From Gryganskiella cystojenkinii (lineage: Eukaryota; Mortierellomycota; Mortierellomycetes; Mortierellales; Mortierellaceae): a stretch of DNA of 64,000 bases. The stretch spans positions 70,968-134,967 of the forward strand of contig JAAAIG010000006.1 of assembly GCA_015852425.1 (NCBI GenBank), in the 5' to 3' direction. Positions 39,374-51,900 of the stretch are shown here, piece after piece. The position numbers were made by a program, and so were the translations under genes. The notes beneath the pieces were generated by a model that worked only from the letters and a program-made list of their open reading frames with translations, did not search any database and was not told the DNA's origin. The first letter of the stretch is position 1; every line of letters starts with the position of its first letter.

Positions 39374-41687
39374 ATGAGCGCTGTCTCTGTCCCAGCTTAC
39401 AGGGGTGCCTGTATCGCCCCTTCTCGTACAGGTTCCTCAGTTTTCTTGGCCGGTGTCCCTGTTGCAAATGAAGGGCGACTGGAACTTTACAATGTTGACC
39501 TCACCAACATCAATTCACCAACGGCGACCTTCCTCGGTAACCAGTCCTCGCCCGTCTTTTGGTCCAGTGCAGCCTCTAGGGCCTGCTTTTCTTACCCAGG
39601 CAACCAGGCCGATACCAACAGTCCCATGTTCATGGTTCAATTCGGTCCCAAATCCTTCTTCACCAACATGTTCCCGAACGGAACGATTGATGATCCCATC
39701 TATTTCAGTACCACGTTGACCAAGGTGATTGTAGCGTACAGTTCGCCCAAATTGTTCTCCATGTCCGGCGCCGTCGGCAAGTTCAACTGGTACTCGGTCA
39801 TGTCGAATTTCACAAGCGCGACCACTGGGTCCTCTTGGATCTCTATCCGAAGCAACGCCACCTTGGCCATTAACAGTACTGTTGAGTAAGTTCACTTTTG
39901 TGCGTATGGCGTGCCTGCATGTGTTTTTTAATGATATTGCGTGCCATTCCTCCCCAAGAAGGAGTGGTCTAAGAACTTTACCTATATGTCAAACAGCCAT
40001 CATGTGTCGTTTTTCTTCTTCTTGGGTGTTTGCTTTTTCTTGGTCGACTGTGAGTCGACATTCAGTTGTGCCGAACGAAGAGCGGCGCTTCACCGTCTCC
40101 CAAAATCCTTGTGTTGTTTACAGTCGGTGCATCTCTTTTGATGCAGGAGTGGTTTTTTATTCATCCTTTTGCGCAAAAAAACAAACAACCACCCATCATT
40201 TTGTATTCACTGCCACAACCTTGTTTTTCTTTGCTCTTTTTTTTTTGTGGTCAAAACAAAAATCTTCACAAAAAATAAGCTCTTGTTTGTTCGTTTGCTG
40301 AACATCTCGTTTCTCTCTGTTCATCTTCATGATATCTATAAAAAACTCCCTCCAGTGCTACTTTGTCCGTGTACCCGACAGCGAACCCTCTCTTGTCTGT
40401 TGGTACCTACACCCCAACCTCAACCACACCCGCGCAGGGTAATCAGTTCGTGTTCGATACTCAGGGTGGAGCGATAGCCTACACAACATTGGACTCGGGT
40501 GTTACGTATGATTCCACGAGCCAGGACCATCTTATGACCCTGACTACTCCACAGACCGTCGACATGGGCGGCATCAAATTAACCAACAATGCCATCCCTG
40601 TGACCATGGTTACCGTCGCCTATATTTTGGACACGGTAGAGAAAAACTCAAAATTTTGCTGTGTTTGATTCAGCCCTGCCTGCAATCGCTTATACTGATG
40701 CTATCTTCTACGTTAATTTTCTCCTTTGGAATCTCCTAGGATGCTACCGGAGGCACCATTTTGTATACAATCTCCGGCTCAACACTGAAACTTGCCCGAG
40801 TCCCCTTCACCGGAAACGTTCCACCGTTCTCAAACTACATGTCCGCTACCTCCTTGAACTCTCAGATCATTACGTACGGAAGCTCGGCCTCTGGTATCGC
40901 CACTGCGACGTTTAACAGTTTCGATACCATTACCGGTCAGTGGTCAGGACCCGGATTGATTGTCCCTGCCCCAGTGCCTTCGCCCTCCACTTCCAGTAGT
41001 GGCACTCCTAAAGCCACAGGAGGAAGCGACAGCGGCAACAAGAGTAGCGGATCGAATGTGGGCGCGATTGCTGGAGGTGTCGTTGGTGGATTGGTCGTGA
41101 TTGCTGCAATCATCTTCTTCTTTTTCCGTCAACGTCGTAAAAACAACAATACTTCAAGCTCGGCCCCACCCCCTGTTCCCAACGCGTCGACCAAACCCGA
41201 GTTTGCGAGCTCGCCTCTTCAATACGCGACCACTCCAGCTCCTCAATACCAGCAAATCCCTGTGATGCAGCAGCAGCACCACCAGCAGCAGCAGCAACAG
41301 AACTTTAACAACTTTGCGACACCTCAACAGTCAATGGCGTATAACCCTCATCAGTCTTACTATGAACCCAACCCCAACGGCGGCTTCAGTCAACCGATGA
41401 GCCCCATCGTTCAACCTCAACAGTCGCCCTTGCCTCAGCCACCCTCGCCTAATATTTTCCAGGCCCAGCAGCAGCCTCAACCGACGTATTCGTACGTGCC
41501 CCCGACTTTGGGGGTCGCTGCGGTGGAACCACAAAACCCAAACATTTTCCAACCCCAGGCCTCGCCTTTGCAGAGCGCCAGTGGTTCGGCGACAACGCCT
41601 CAGACCCCCTATACCCAACAAGTTCACACACCTTCGTCCGGTCCTGCTAGTCCTCAATATGGCCACAACCACGGATATGTCTCTTAA
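39374..41687 (+). CDS. Single-pass membrane protein with extracellular domain and Gln/Pro-rich tail (paralogue B)
   Basis: Exons 39374-39885, 40356-40635, 40740-41687 give 579 residues. It aligns with paralogue A along its whole length: the same start (MSAVSVPAY), YPGNQAD, MVQFGPKS, SVYPTA/T, GNVPPFSNYMSAT, QWSGPGLI, the same transmembrane helix (~370-392) with RQRRK after it, and the same tail motifs (PTYSYVPPTLGVAAVEPQNPNIF) ending in GYVS. Both introns interrupt at the same place and phase (2 and 0). The ectodomain differs most near residues 100-170, including a short insertion. The tail keeps shorter Gln runs. No signal peptide is evident here either, and no acceptor precedes the ATG. Function is unknown. 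Confidence 0.72.
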
Positions 41688-42128
41688 GTGACGAACAAGG
41701 ATCATGTCTCCTTTACTCTTTTATGCCCTGGCGGAAAGAGAGAGCGAGAGCGTGACAGAGACGGAAAAAAAAATCCATCCGCAAGCCTCCGATACCAGTC
41801 TCCCGTTAAAAAAATATTCCCCAAAACACAGAAACACAAACCAACTAATCCACAGATCCCTACTTATTTAATGAAGTTGATATGCGACGAGAAAACAAGA
41901 AAAAAAACACAAAAAATTCAAAAACGAAAGTATGCAAGGAACGTGTTCCTGAAATGATGGTTTCGATTGCCGATGATTCATTATTGTTACTATTATCGTT
42001 TTGCTGTTATTTTCGTCTTAAAATACGAAAAGAAATGAATGACAGATAAAAAACGACACTATATACAACTTTCTCTTTCTCCCTCGACGTCTTCTCCTGT
42101 CCAAGCTTTTCCCCTCTCATTCTTTCTA
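41688..42128. other. Convergent 3' region
   Basis: Between the stop codons of paralogue B (+) and the chitin-synthase-like gene (-). A-rich from 41760 to 41930. No gene is seen. Confidence 0.5.
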
Positions 42129-45100
42129 TCAGATCTGTCTAAAGAACTGCCAGATCCATCCCAGGAGGTAGACCAGACTGCCCAGGAACCTACCCGTGGC
42201 ACCAATCGTGATGGTCCAGACCACGATCGTCACATATAAATTCGATCCATCCTTCAGGACCAAATACGGGGACAGCTGTTCCGACGAGATGGCAATCACC
42301 AATGCTCCGTTCACAACTATCCAGAGCAACAAGATTCGAGTTCGGAACGTTCGATAATAATCCGACTGCATTGTCTTAATATCGTCACGCTGTTTCTTGG
42401 CGACTTTGGCGACCTTGGCCGGTTTGACCTTGCCCCCTCCTCCTCCTCCTCCTCCTCCTGCAGGTGTGCTGTTGTTGTGGGTAGGTAACAACGAGGTCGA
42501 GGACGAAGAATGATGACCCAAAGTCGAAACCGACGTGATGAAGGAATTTCTTGGTTTCTTCCGCCTGTCCAGATCATCGATCGCATCCTGGTAAGCTGAG
42601 GCAACATAGCTTTCATCGGGCATCAGGACTGTGGACGCATGGTAGATCGCCTCTCGACTGATCATCGGGTCCTTTTCATCGTGGTCTTCTGGTTCCTTGA
42701 TTCCCCAGCTGTGGGGAGAAGGAGGATAATTAAGAGGAATGTTAGTCAAGTCGTCCATTAATGATTTCTTTCAACAACAACAAACAAAAAAAAAAAAAAA
42801 GAAAAGAGACGTACTTGACTTCGTGCATGTTGCAGAAGGCATACACGCCAAGGACACTGACATAACTGGGCAAGAGTAACAAAAACTGAACAAAGCAGGC
42901 AATCATATGCCAGGGTTCTCCGTAGAGCAACGCCGAGACCATATAGACCGCATAACAGCAGACCAAAGCTAAGATCAAGACATGGTACCCTGCAGCCTTA
43001 AAAACCGCCACTACGGTATCGAATGATTGCCAATTCGCATAGGGCAAAAACTCGGTCGCATGTAGAAAAGTCAGATAGCCAGCCGCAAAAAGGATATAAG
43101 CTTGAATGAAGGCGAAAAAGATAAAGCTGAGGACGAACAAGTAGAGTGATTGTCTATGGAGAAAAGAAAGAGAGGGAGTGTTATTGTTAGGGTCCGATAA
43201 GAATTCCTCTGCGCAAAACTGCGTCATCTTGTGGATCGTAGCTCTCGTTACCCTCGAGGCCGATTGCCCATAGAGATCATCATCACGACGACAATCAGGC
43301 AGATGTAGACATAACGCGTCAGCATAAACGTGGTCGCCCCAAAGTTGATGTGCGAAGCTGACGCTAGTGTTTGAGCCATATAGTAAAACACGAGATAGTA
43401 GTTTCCCTAAAAAAAAATAAAAGAAGGGAGGTTAGCTTGTTGACAAGAGACTGCCAAGAGTAATTTTGCACTTGACTTTTTAGTCAACGGACTTACCAGG
43501 GCCAGAAACCAGAATAATGTATCACAGCCTAGGTAGATCATCTCCAGCGTCAACCAGATCTTTCGCAAGAAATGATGTCCGCTTCTCCAGATCGCAGCGG
43601 TATGTGAGACTGCGTAGATCAAGCCAAAGAATCGTCGATTTTGCCATTTGCGTTTCATGCCCAAAAAAGTACCGATCCCTGCAGGCAGCTCGGTCTCTGC
43701 CCAGGCTGAACGGACGTATTGCATCGTGTACTGACGTCGTTCTCGAGTGGTCACTAGAAACGGCAATATTTGATCCTCTGCGAAATACGAGTACTCCAAG
43801 ACCTCGCCGACCTCTCGATGGTCCTCACTAAACACCAAATAATCCGGTTCGAAATAAGCCGTGAGCGGTCCTTTCCCTGAGATCGGTTCTGGCAACAATG
43901 CTTCGTATCGATACGCCACCAGGGCACTGGGCATGACCGAGATGAACCCAAAGATACTCTCGAACGGTTTCTCGAGTACACTGGAGACCTTATATTCAAA
44001 GATCTGAGCGGCAATGATTGGGTTCAAGACCTTCCACCACAACAACCCCTTGGCGACTCTGATCTCACCACAGGCTCCTGCACAATGCGGGTTCTTGTCA
44101 AAAGCGTTCCATAAGTGATAGAGACTCCCATCCCCAATTTTAGCTCCCGCTGTCGTCAAGATTGTGATCTTGGGTTGGAGCAATGGGCAGAGTGCATGGA
44201 AGAACCATCGATGAGAGTTGAGTTTCTTGGTGTGACGTTCCTTGAGACAAAAAACGATCTGTATCGGTGGATAATGGTGTTTGTTGCTGTTCTTCAACGT
44301 TCGTCCTTTGAGCTTCAGGTTCCTGTCCACAGACACTTGAGTAGAGTACTAAGGGACAATAATAAATCACGTTTGTCAGTTATGGTATTTTCTCTCTATG
44401 TGCTGTGCCAAAATGTGTATTCTTCACCATACCTCGAAGATATGTGCCTGCACTGCATGTCCATTAACTTGGTTTTTTGCCACTCCCTCCTGCCAACATC
44501 CCATGGATGCCAAGACTTTGAGAATTGCAGGATTGAGGTTTCGGCGACCGTCTGCGACGATACAGATCACGACCTTTTTCCACGAGTCCTTCTCCGCCCA
44601 CACAGGGTTCTTATGAGCCTTGGATTTTGACGCTGGTGAGCACATCTGACGAACGTTTTTGATGAGCGAGTGAAGTGTCAAACAAAAAGCTTGTGGTGAT
44701 TCCTAGGTGAGCATAAGGCGAATGAGGAACTGTGAGTGCCGTGTCCGCTGTCCTACACCTGTTACTTTTGAACATCCTTGTATTCGTTCCTGTCTTTACC
44801 TCGTTCACAGTCAAGCAAATAGCCAGCTCAACAGACCGTTTCAGGCTATGCGTCCGAAGCCTGTACTTGCCCTCGGGCACCATATCCGCATCGCAAGTCA
44901 CGGCCATGTAGCGCATCGTCTCAAACTCTACTCCTTCCCTGTGATCCACAGCCGAGAGATAACTCGATGGCACCGGAGTATCCAAGACCAAATTACCATC
45001 TGTCAATTGAACCTTCTTGGGTTTGAATACAAAATGAATCGGTATCGGCATTGCCATGGACTGAAACATGGGCGTCAAGGCACTAGGCAGATGAGACGCA

Positions 45101-45903
45101 GCAGTCCTCAACCAAGGCGCCTGTAGCCAATGCGAAAGCGGATAAGACTGAGGAGGCGCACCCTGGCGATAAGTTCCACCGCTATGAGGCATGGGAGGGT
45201 AGAACTCACCGGGTGCATAAGGCGTCGCAGTCGAGCCCAACGTTGGTGAGAGTGTCGGTGAGAGTGCTGTTGAAGTTGCAGGCCGAACCCCGGACTTTGT
45301 TTTTGTGATCACCTCATTTGCCCTACTGCTTCGGCCTGCGGAAGAAGAAGAGTCACCGCCATCGGCCCCGACCGGATACTGTCCTACGATCCTCGGTGGT
45401 GGGGAAAGAAGCCTCGCTGCCAATGTGCTAGAGTTTGCAGGAGGAGGTGCTCGAGGTATAGGCATCGAGACTGGCAAGAGATCGAACTGTGACCGAGGCG
45501 TTGTTTTTCTTACCATGATGGATGGTGTCCTCCTTCCGATTGGAGATGGGTGATAGTCTGACGGCGAAGGAGGATGATACCCTATTGGAGTTCTGTGGTT
45601 ACTTTGATCCCCTCGACTGGAATGGTGGTGAACTGGATGTCGCGTCCGTTCTAGGGTTGCTGATGATCGGTCAAGATACTGCTGTGGAGGCTGAAACGGC
45701 TGTTGATATTCTGCACGGGGAGGGTATGCCCTGGTTCCAGCTCTACTGCTCGGTGATGGTGCTACTGATGCTCGAGAGACTGTTGAGAGTCGATGCTGGT
45801 GTGATCGTGAAGGGTCGTCGAGGAATCTGTGGAGGGTGGGGTCTGGTTGTGCCGTAGTTGGGGGTAGTCGTGTTTGTGTTCGTCGAGGTGATGAGGGAAA
45901 CAT
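42129..45903 (-). CDS. CHS: Chitin-synthase-like protein with altered catalytic motifs
   Basis: A membrane GT2 protein of the division-1 chitin synthase type. Exons in order of transcription are 45903-44800, 44702-44433, 44348-43497, 43406-43252, 43153-42815, 42708-42129, giving 1099 residues. A ~300-residue Pro/Ser-rich head leads to the Chs N-domain (VQLTDGNLVLDTPVPSSYL, FETMRYMAVTCDAD) and the catalytic core (SWKKVVICIVADGR, KLNSHRWFF, YHLWNAFD, GACGEI, AAQIFEYKVS). At least six hydrophobic segments follow from ~725, with a glycine run (GGGGGGGGG) in a cytoplasmic loop. The first Asp (VADGR) and the catalytic ED (AED, ~649-650) remain. The usual DVG reads TAG (~524-526), EDR reads EDQ, and QRRRW reads MKRKW (~689-693). 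The reading frame and splice sites are intact, so it is not an obvious pseudogene. It may be inactive, altered or regulatory. Confidence 0.88.
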
Positions 45904-48000
45904 CAACTACAGCGGCGTTTTGTGGGTGGCGGATAGGTTGTCTAAGATTCTATTAAGACGGGGATCCTCAGGATTTCTGTCGTCATCACGCACAGGGAGA
46001 GTTTTGTTGAGTAAGGAAGATCCACAAAAGAAAAGAAACTGGATATGAACCGTTGAATGAGAACAAGAATGTGCGTCGGTGTTGCTGTAGGTATGCTTCT
46101 AAGAACGCTGGATAAATGTGAAAAGAGCGTTGGCAGCTCGTAAAGTGTGAAAGACAAAGAACAGGAGGAGAAAGAGGAACAAACAACCTCCATTGCTTCT
46201 AACCCACTCTTGTTTGCTCTGTGTGCCTTGTTCTCCTTCATGGAGAAAACAAGATCAAAAAATAACAGTTTTTTAATAGGGGTAATCGAGGATGATCTGG
46301 ATGAATGACCAAGAGGTTTAAAAATAAGGCGAAGGTGAAAGGAACAGGGGAATGACTATGACAACAACAACTGCTTGGCAGTGTAGAAGTGAAAAAAAAG
46401 GGGTTGGAACCTGCTGACATTGCAGCGCACAACAACAAGAGCGACGGTCGATCCAGGCACGGTCTAGTTTATTTATCCCCTGCATCCCAACAATGATAAT
46501 ATTTATTTATTTTTCATACAAAACGAACTGTCATGTCATGGACGGCGGGCTCTTTCCGGGACGCCCTCTGTATTTTCGTGCCTGAAACGTGTCTAGAGTT
46601 AGTTTTCGCATACGTTCCGCATGCGTCCCAGAGTAGCTTTTGTTGACGTCGTCATCCATGAGCCTTGGCGTCCACGCTCACACCTTGGTTCTCTATCCAG
46701 CGGCACCCGACGACTACTCTCTCATTCAAAGGTGACTAGATAAAAAAAGAGTCTAAGATTGGTGGCAAACGAGCCCTTCTTTCGAATGCATTATGATTTT
46801 ATGGCAGTCACCGCATGTGAACACGCATGTGAACAAGCATGTGAACACGCAACGATGTTGATGGCGATCGACAATCCAATAATTCGCTCCATTCTGAGAA
46901 CGGGGAGCGGCAGAGGCCGTCATATTTGTTATATTAGTCCTTCAGAAAGGTTCGAAAGAAGGAATGAGGTGAATGGGCAGACGAACTTAAAGCGAATGAG
47001 TAGTTTCCGTGCAAGAGGTTGAGTTGCTATCCATCTGAATGACAAGAGTGTGTTTCTTTCGTCAGAATGATCACTAACATTGCGGGTTCATTAATTGAAT
47101 CTCTCTGGACTGTTGGATTGAAAGAGGCATTTTTGACTTTTCGATTTTTGTGGCAAAAGGAGAAAGGGGGAGGACGTGACAAAAAATTGAATGTAGAGGA
47201 AGGAGGGTCCTGCAAAAGTCACGTAGTGCCATCCAGACCCTCTCCCACAAACGCGGTCATTGCGGAGCAAAGTTTTTGGTGGCGCTTGTCTTCTGTGGAC
47301 TACGCGCCATCGGTCTCTTTTGTCTGTTTGCATGATTAACGTGCGTATGGTGGTGCCTTCTCTGCCCGTCGTCTTCTTCATCCTGCATCGTCCTCCCCGC
47401 ACCCACCCGACCCTCTTCTCGAGTAGTGATCACCACGATTATACCTAAAGTCTTGTGGGTCTCCTGCACCCCTGGTTTCCTCGTCACCCTGATTCAGCAG
47501 GACACTCTTGGGTCTTTCGAGGGAATCTCGGTCGCGCTGCCAGTAAAGTTCCTGTTGTTGTCCAATATTAAGTGTCTCGTCACCATCAACGAAGTGCATC
47601 CATTCTTCTTCTATCTTCCCTCTTTCTGGAAAGGCAGCGGATGAAAAGTTTGAGCTGAGTTAGCATGTTCATGGCAAAAAGCTCTCTTCGTGATCAAATA
47701 ATCCCGGGACGCATGGTAGCAGACACCTGTCCCAATCCTTCAGAACAATTTCGCCGTTTTCTTATTTTTGTCGGTTTTTCTTGGTGCAACTGGAGAAGAG
47801 AATGTACACAAAGCCGAGTATTTTATTATTTACAGGTTCGATGGGTGGTTTTACAAGAAAATAGCACGAACAAGAGAAAAAGGCGATGGTTGCAGTGACG
47901 AAGGTGGAGAGCTGTAGTGAGAAAACATTGCTGGTGTGGATAAATACAAAGGGCTGGGTCACACCATCCTTAGCAATTGTTTCCCTTTTGGCATGATAAT
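45904..48000. other. Intergenic region
   Basis: Upstream region of the chitin-synthase-like gene and 3' region of the bHLH gene, both on the minus strand. Short open frames are present on both strands but none shows a family or codon pattern I can support. A tandem 12-bp repeat is annotated separately. Confidence 0.45.
46813..46848. repeat. Three tandem 12-bp repeats
   Basis: GCATGTGAACAC, GCATGTGAACAA and GCATGTGAACAC follow one another without gaps. The unit contains CATGTG, an E-box-like hexamer. Confidence 0.7.
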
Positions 48001-48957
48001 CTAAGGATGGTGGAATGATGACGAATGGGATGCAAAAGGTGCCTGGCTACTATGGTAAGTCGGGTACTCAGAGAAAATTTGTTGCTGCTGGGGAATCTGC
48101 AATACGACTGCGCTCAGAGGAGGAAGTGACAGCTGGGCCTGTTGAACACTACTCTCCTGCTGCATAGCAACGATAGTAGCCTGTGCGGTTTGATGGGTCG
48201 CACGTAGGAGAGAGTACTGTTCCGGGGGACTTGACGGTGACAATGGTGGTGAATTGAGTTGCTGTAGTGCAGAGACAGCTATGGCAACAGAAGGATCTAT
48301 TGGTGTCGCCTCTGGCGGTAGTGTCTGAGTTAGTTCTGGTTCGGACGGGGACAAGGACATACTCGAGGGCGAATCCGGTCTTGCGACTTCTTCGTCATCT
48401 TCAGCGGCGGTCATTGAGGTAGACACGACGGGTTTGAGACCGGCACACGACCGCAACCGACGAATCTCGTCGATGGCGTTTCGAAGGGTGGTAATCGAGT
48501 TGGATTTGACCGTCGACTTTTTCTCTATTCCTCCATACTCTTCTGTCGATGAGTATCGTTGACGTGGCGACGGCGATGGCGGCTGAGGTGTGGACGGCAC
48601 TGAATGGGGAGTTGAAGTCGAAGATGGGCCAGTCATGGTGACGTCGTTGGCAGACTCGCGAACAAGACTACCAAGCTCGGTGATGAGTTGGTTCATGGTA
48701 TCGCGCCGTTGCCGTTCATCGAGGATATGGGTGGCGCGTCGTCGCTCGAGGGCCGTTAACCGAGCGATAGAGTCGACGTTTTTCCGATTCAGGACATTGA
48801 CTCCATGTAACCGAAAGACGTTCTTGGTATGCGTTTTCGTAGGTGTTGGAGAAGGAGACGAGGACGTGGAAGAGGATGCTGAGATAGAAGTCGAAGGCGG
48901 AGTAGTAGAGGGTGCAGGCGAGGAAGATGACGACTTTGAAGATCGTGCTGCCGCCAT
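48001..48957 (-). CDS. bHLH transcription factor with an expanded loop
   Basis: A single-exon gene of 318 residues. After a Ser/Thr/Pro-rich head, residues ~77-100 form the basic region and helix 1 (HILDERQRRDTMNQLITELGSLV), with the His-Glu-Arg pattern H77, E81, R84-R85 that contacts E-box DNA. Helix 2 is VKSNSITTLRNAIDEIRRL (~150-168). The intervening loop is about 50 residues of Ser/Thr/Pro instead of the usual 5-20, resembling the long loops of some fungal SREBP or Ino4-like proteins. The C-terminal half is Ser/Pro/Gln-rich and probably an activation region. It is most likely a DNA-binding dimer; the target is unknown. The promoter lies in the large region to its right. Confidence 0.82.
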   Translation of the reverse strand: MAAARSSKSSSSSPAPSTTPPSTSISASSSTSSSPSPTPTKTHTKNVFRLHGVNVLNRKNVDSIARLTALERRRATHILDERQRRDTMNQLITELGSLVRESANDVTMTGPSSTSTPHSVPSTPQPPSPSPRQRYSSTEEYGGIEKKSTVKSNSITTLRNAIDEIRRLRSCAGLKPVVSTSMTAAEDDEEVARPDSPSSMSLSPSEPELTQTLPPEATPIDPSVAIAVSALQQLNSPPLSPSSPPEQYSLLRATHQTAQATIVAMQQESSVQQAQLSLPPLSAVVLQIPQQQQIFSEYPTYHSSQAPFASHSSSFHHP

Positions 48958-51900
48958 GGTCTGAAGGGAGGGATTGTGGGTGAAAGGGTTGGCGAGTGGG
49001 GTGAGGGAGAAAAAAAGGCGTGAGAATTGAAAGCTGTTGTCAAATACAAAATAATGTCAACGTGCGCTGCTTGAGCAAACTGTAAAAGTGAGAATGCAAA
49101 GCGTCGGGGCGGGCGAGACTTTGAGAGTGGCGAGTTTTTATAACATTGAATGAGCAAGGGGCAGGAGTCTCGTTTTTTAATCGATTGTCTGTTAGAAGAA
49201 AGAACAAAGAAATAAAAATAAGACAAATTCAACGCCACCACGAACCCTAAAAGGGGGCTGATCGAAATGATTTCGATCAAGATCAATATTCAATCGAAGC
49301 GATTACATCGCGATATTGCGATCAGCAAATGGGCGGACGTTAGCACTGATAAGAGATATATCTCCAACGAACAAAAGAAGAAGGGTTTATTGAACAGAGT
49401 CGACTTACAGAATGAAAAATAGGGGCGAGGGAGACAAGAAAGAAACTTTTGACGACCCAAATGCGAAGTTGAAAATAGGCGCTCTTGTTGTCGTCTTGTT
49501 GTTGCTTCGATTGATGCGGAAGAATTGAAAAGGTGGAAGCTGGGAAGGTTCGCCAGTGGAAAATTTCTCATTATCGACACAATCTCAAGAAAGGAAACTG
49601 GGGCGAAAGCTGAGGGCTTTTGGTGATGCCCTTACGGGCTATATATACTTGGCCAGTCCAAGCAGGAAGCGCTTTAACTGTTCGCTCCGTTACAACAAAG
49701 TTGTATGCTCAATGGAATCAACAGCTGAATGTCATAACAAACATGGGTGGCAACTAGTACGCGTGCGCCATGGCAATGGAACCGAATCATGCCAGGCGAA
49801 CGAGTCTCAGTAGAAATTCAACCATGGGGGCAACAATCGTCCTCCCTATCATTTAACAGTATCATAATCCTCGGGCCATCCAAAAAAGCTTCAATGTTCA
49901 TAGCAAAAAAAAGTAAAGTGTCGTCTTCCTTATCCGTGGGATGCTGTCTGTCTCCACACTTTCCTCGCGGATGAGCAATACAGGCGCCGAATCAAAAATA
50001 AGTTTTCCGCAGCTATCCGTTCACCCCTACTCTCATGTTCCTTGGCTTCGATGTTTCTTTCTGTTATACCCATGTTGTGTCCGTGGTCAGGCAAAAAAAA
50101 TTGCACCCCCCTGTGGCACTGAGCCCGCAGCTGATTTACTATCAGCTCCTAATCTAAAACGTTTTTGATGGTGAGCAAGTGATACCATCACTGGAGTACG
50201 TTTCACAGAAACACCTTTCCGTACTTTCCTTCTTTTTTTTGTGGTTCACGCTCTCTTCTTCCTGCCCTTTAAAATCGTAAAGATGTTCTGTGGTTTGTAG
50301 GCGTTTTTTAATTCAAACCATTCATTTGTAGCTCACAGGACTAAAATCGTCGTTTGGGTTGTCCACCCTTGAGGTTGTTTGTTTGTGCTTGTGTTTTTTT
50401 TTCTCTCTGTATTTCAATGTAAAGTGTTGCAGGTCGGGTCAACAGCCCCTGCTGCGAGCTTTCTGTCTGTTGCTTTTTTTGCCAGAGGTTGTACAGTAAA
50501 AGAAAACACCACCCTCCCAAGAAGAGAACAAATGAACGCATAGAAGTTTTGAGAGAGCATGAAGAGGAGGTTCCAGATACACTCCGCCAGCTGCAGTCTC
50601 CAACTCGAGGACGACAACAGTGGACTCCATATACGCCTTGCTGAGTTGGAAGTCAAGCTTGTCCAGACCGTCCGCCAAATGCTGTTGCCTCGACAGAATA
50701 CAAGACTAGAAGTCGAAGTCGAACGAGGAGGAGCGTTTTTCCACCACTGAGATCCGCCATGAGATCAAAACAATCGTGTTTTCAATTCAGTCCTCGACTT
50801 CTGCCTCTGTATGAGCGCTTACTCGGTCGTTGCTCCTAGACAACGAATCCTGTGGGCCGTAAATGTTCACATAAAATACTACGAAAATGCTCTTTATTTT
50901 TTCTGTTGTCCACGACCACTGTATTCCTACCGTGGCGAGGGATTCGTCTAGAAATGCGTTGCAGACTTTAATCGAGAGCGGAGAAGATATCAGTAAACGA
51001 GAAAGGCAAAAGAGAAAAGGAACGGTAATGGCGCCGACTTAGCCTTTTCCCTTTGAATTTTTTTTTTTTTTTTGCACGACCAACATCCGTTATCGCTGCA
51101 GGCCATCTTCGCTCCAGAGCCCTTTCGTGTCCGCGGTCCAACTTGAGATTCATTTGTCGCTGGTTTCTGCGGTAGGGTGGGAATGAAGCCATTTTTTTCA
51201 TCTTCGATGAAGGAGTTGCTGGCCCTAATTCTTTTGGGGAAATGTCCGGGTTGAGGAAAAAATTGTTTTGGAAATTACTCTCAAAAAAATGAGATTCTCC
51301 ACAATCTTGTGGTTTTTTTTTTCGTACAACGTCGACAACTGATCTAAATATCGATAACCAAGAAGTCCTTATTTGTTTTTTGTGTCCGAGATGGACACAA
51401 GATCCTCATCCCACGGAGTCGAAGGCGTAAAGCTCCAAATCGCCCGAAAAAACTATTCAAGATTTTAGGTCATTCAGTCTTTTCGCAGAGCCTTTAGTTG
51501 AACCTTGATGGTTCTGATTGTGCAGTCTGTACTCCAAACTTTAACTTTGTCTCTTCATATTTTTTTTGTTCTTCTCGAATGGGTGTGAGAGCACAAACGG
51601 TCTAAGCCGACCAAGCAAACGAACATACGCTGACCCACCTGACTTGGTGCCTTCAACAGGAAGTGAAAACAAAGACAAAGCAACACAAACAAATGAAGAA
51701 CACAACTACTGACAGGAAGGCCTTTGTCTCTTCTCACTGTTTTCTCAACAAAAAAAATATATGAAGAAAAGACAGAGAGAGTGATCATGCAAAAGAATGG
51801 TTTGATAACCTAACCTCCCTGCGGTCTGTCTCGCCTTTGGCTTGTGCTACCACGCGATAGCATATCAGTCGGTCGTGCGATCAACTCCTGTCAATCCGTC

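Larger units (their letters stand above)
36503..41687 (+). repeat. Tandem gene duplication (paralogues A and B)
   Basis: Two three-exon genes in the same orientation, about 540 bp apart, with the same intron positions and near-identical transmembrane exons at the DNA level (for example around 38151-38222 and 41058-41129). This is a direct duplication. Divergence is concentrated in the extracellular exon and in the introns. Confidence 0.9.

Noticed and set aside
45942..46241. 99-codon frame just upstream of the chitin-synthase-like gene
   Set aside because: Composition is that of a translated pyrimidine-rich leader; no family similarity and no evidence of an upstream exon.
46813..46848. CRISPR-like repeat array
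   Set aside because: Units are contiguous without spacers and only three copies, in a eukaryotic genome.
50345..50760. Possible gene on either strand
   Set aside because: Short overlapping frames on both strands with no family signature, start context or partner exons; may be a remnant but cannot be supported.
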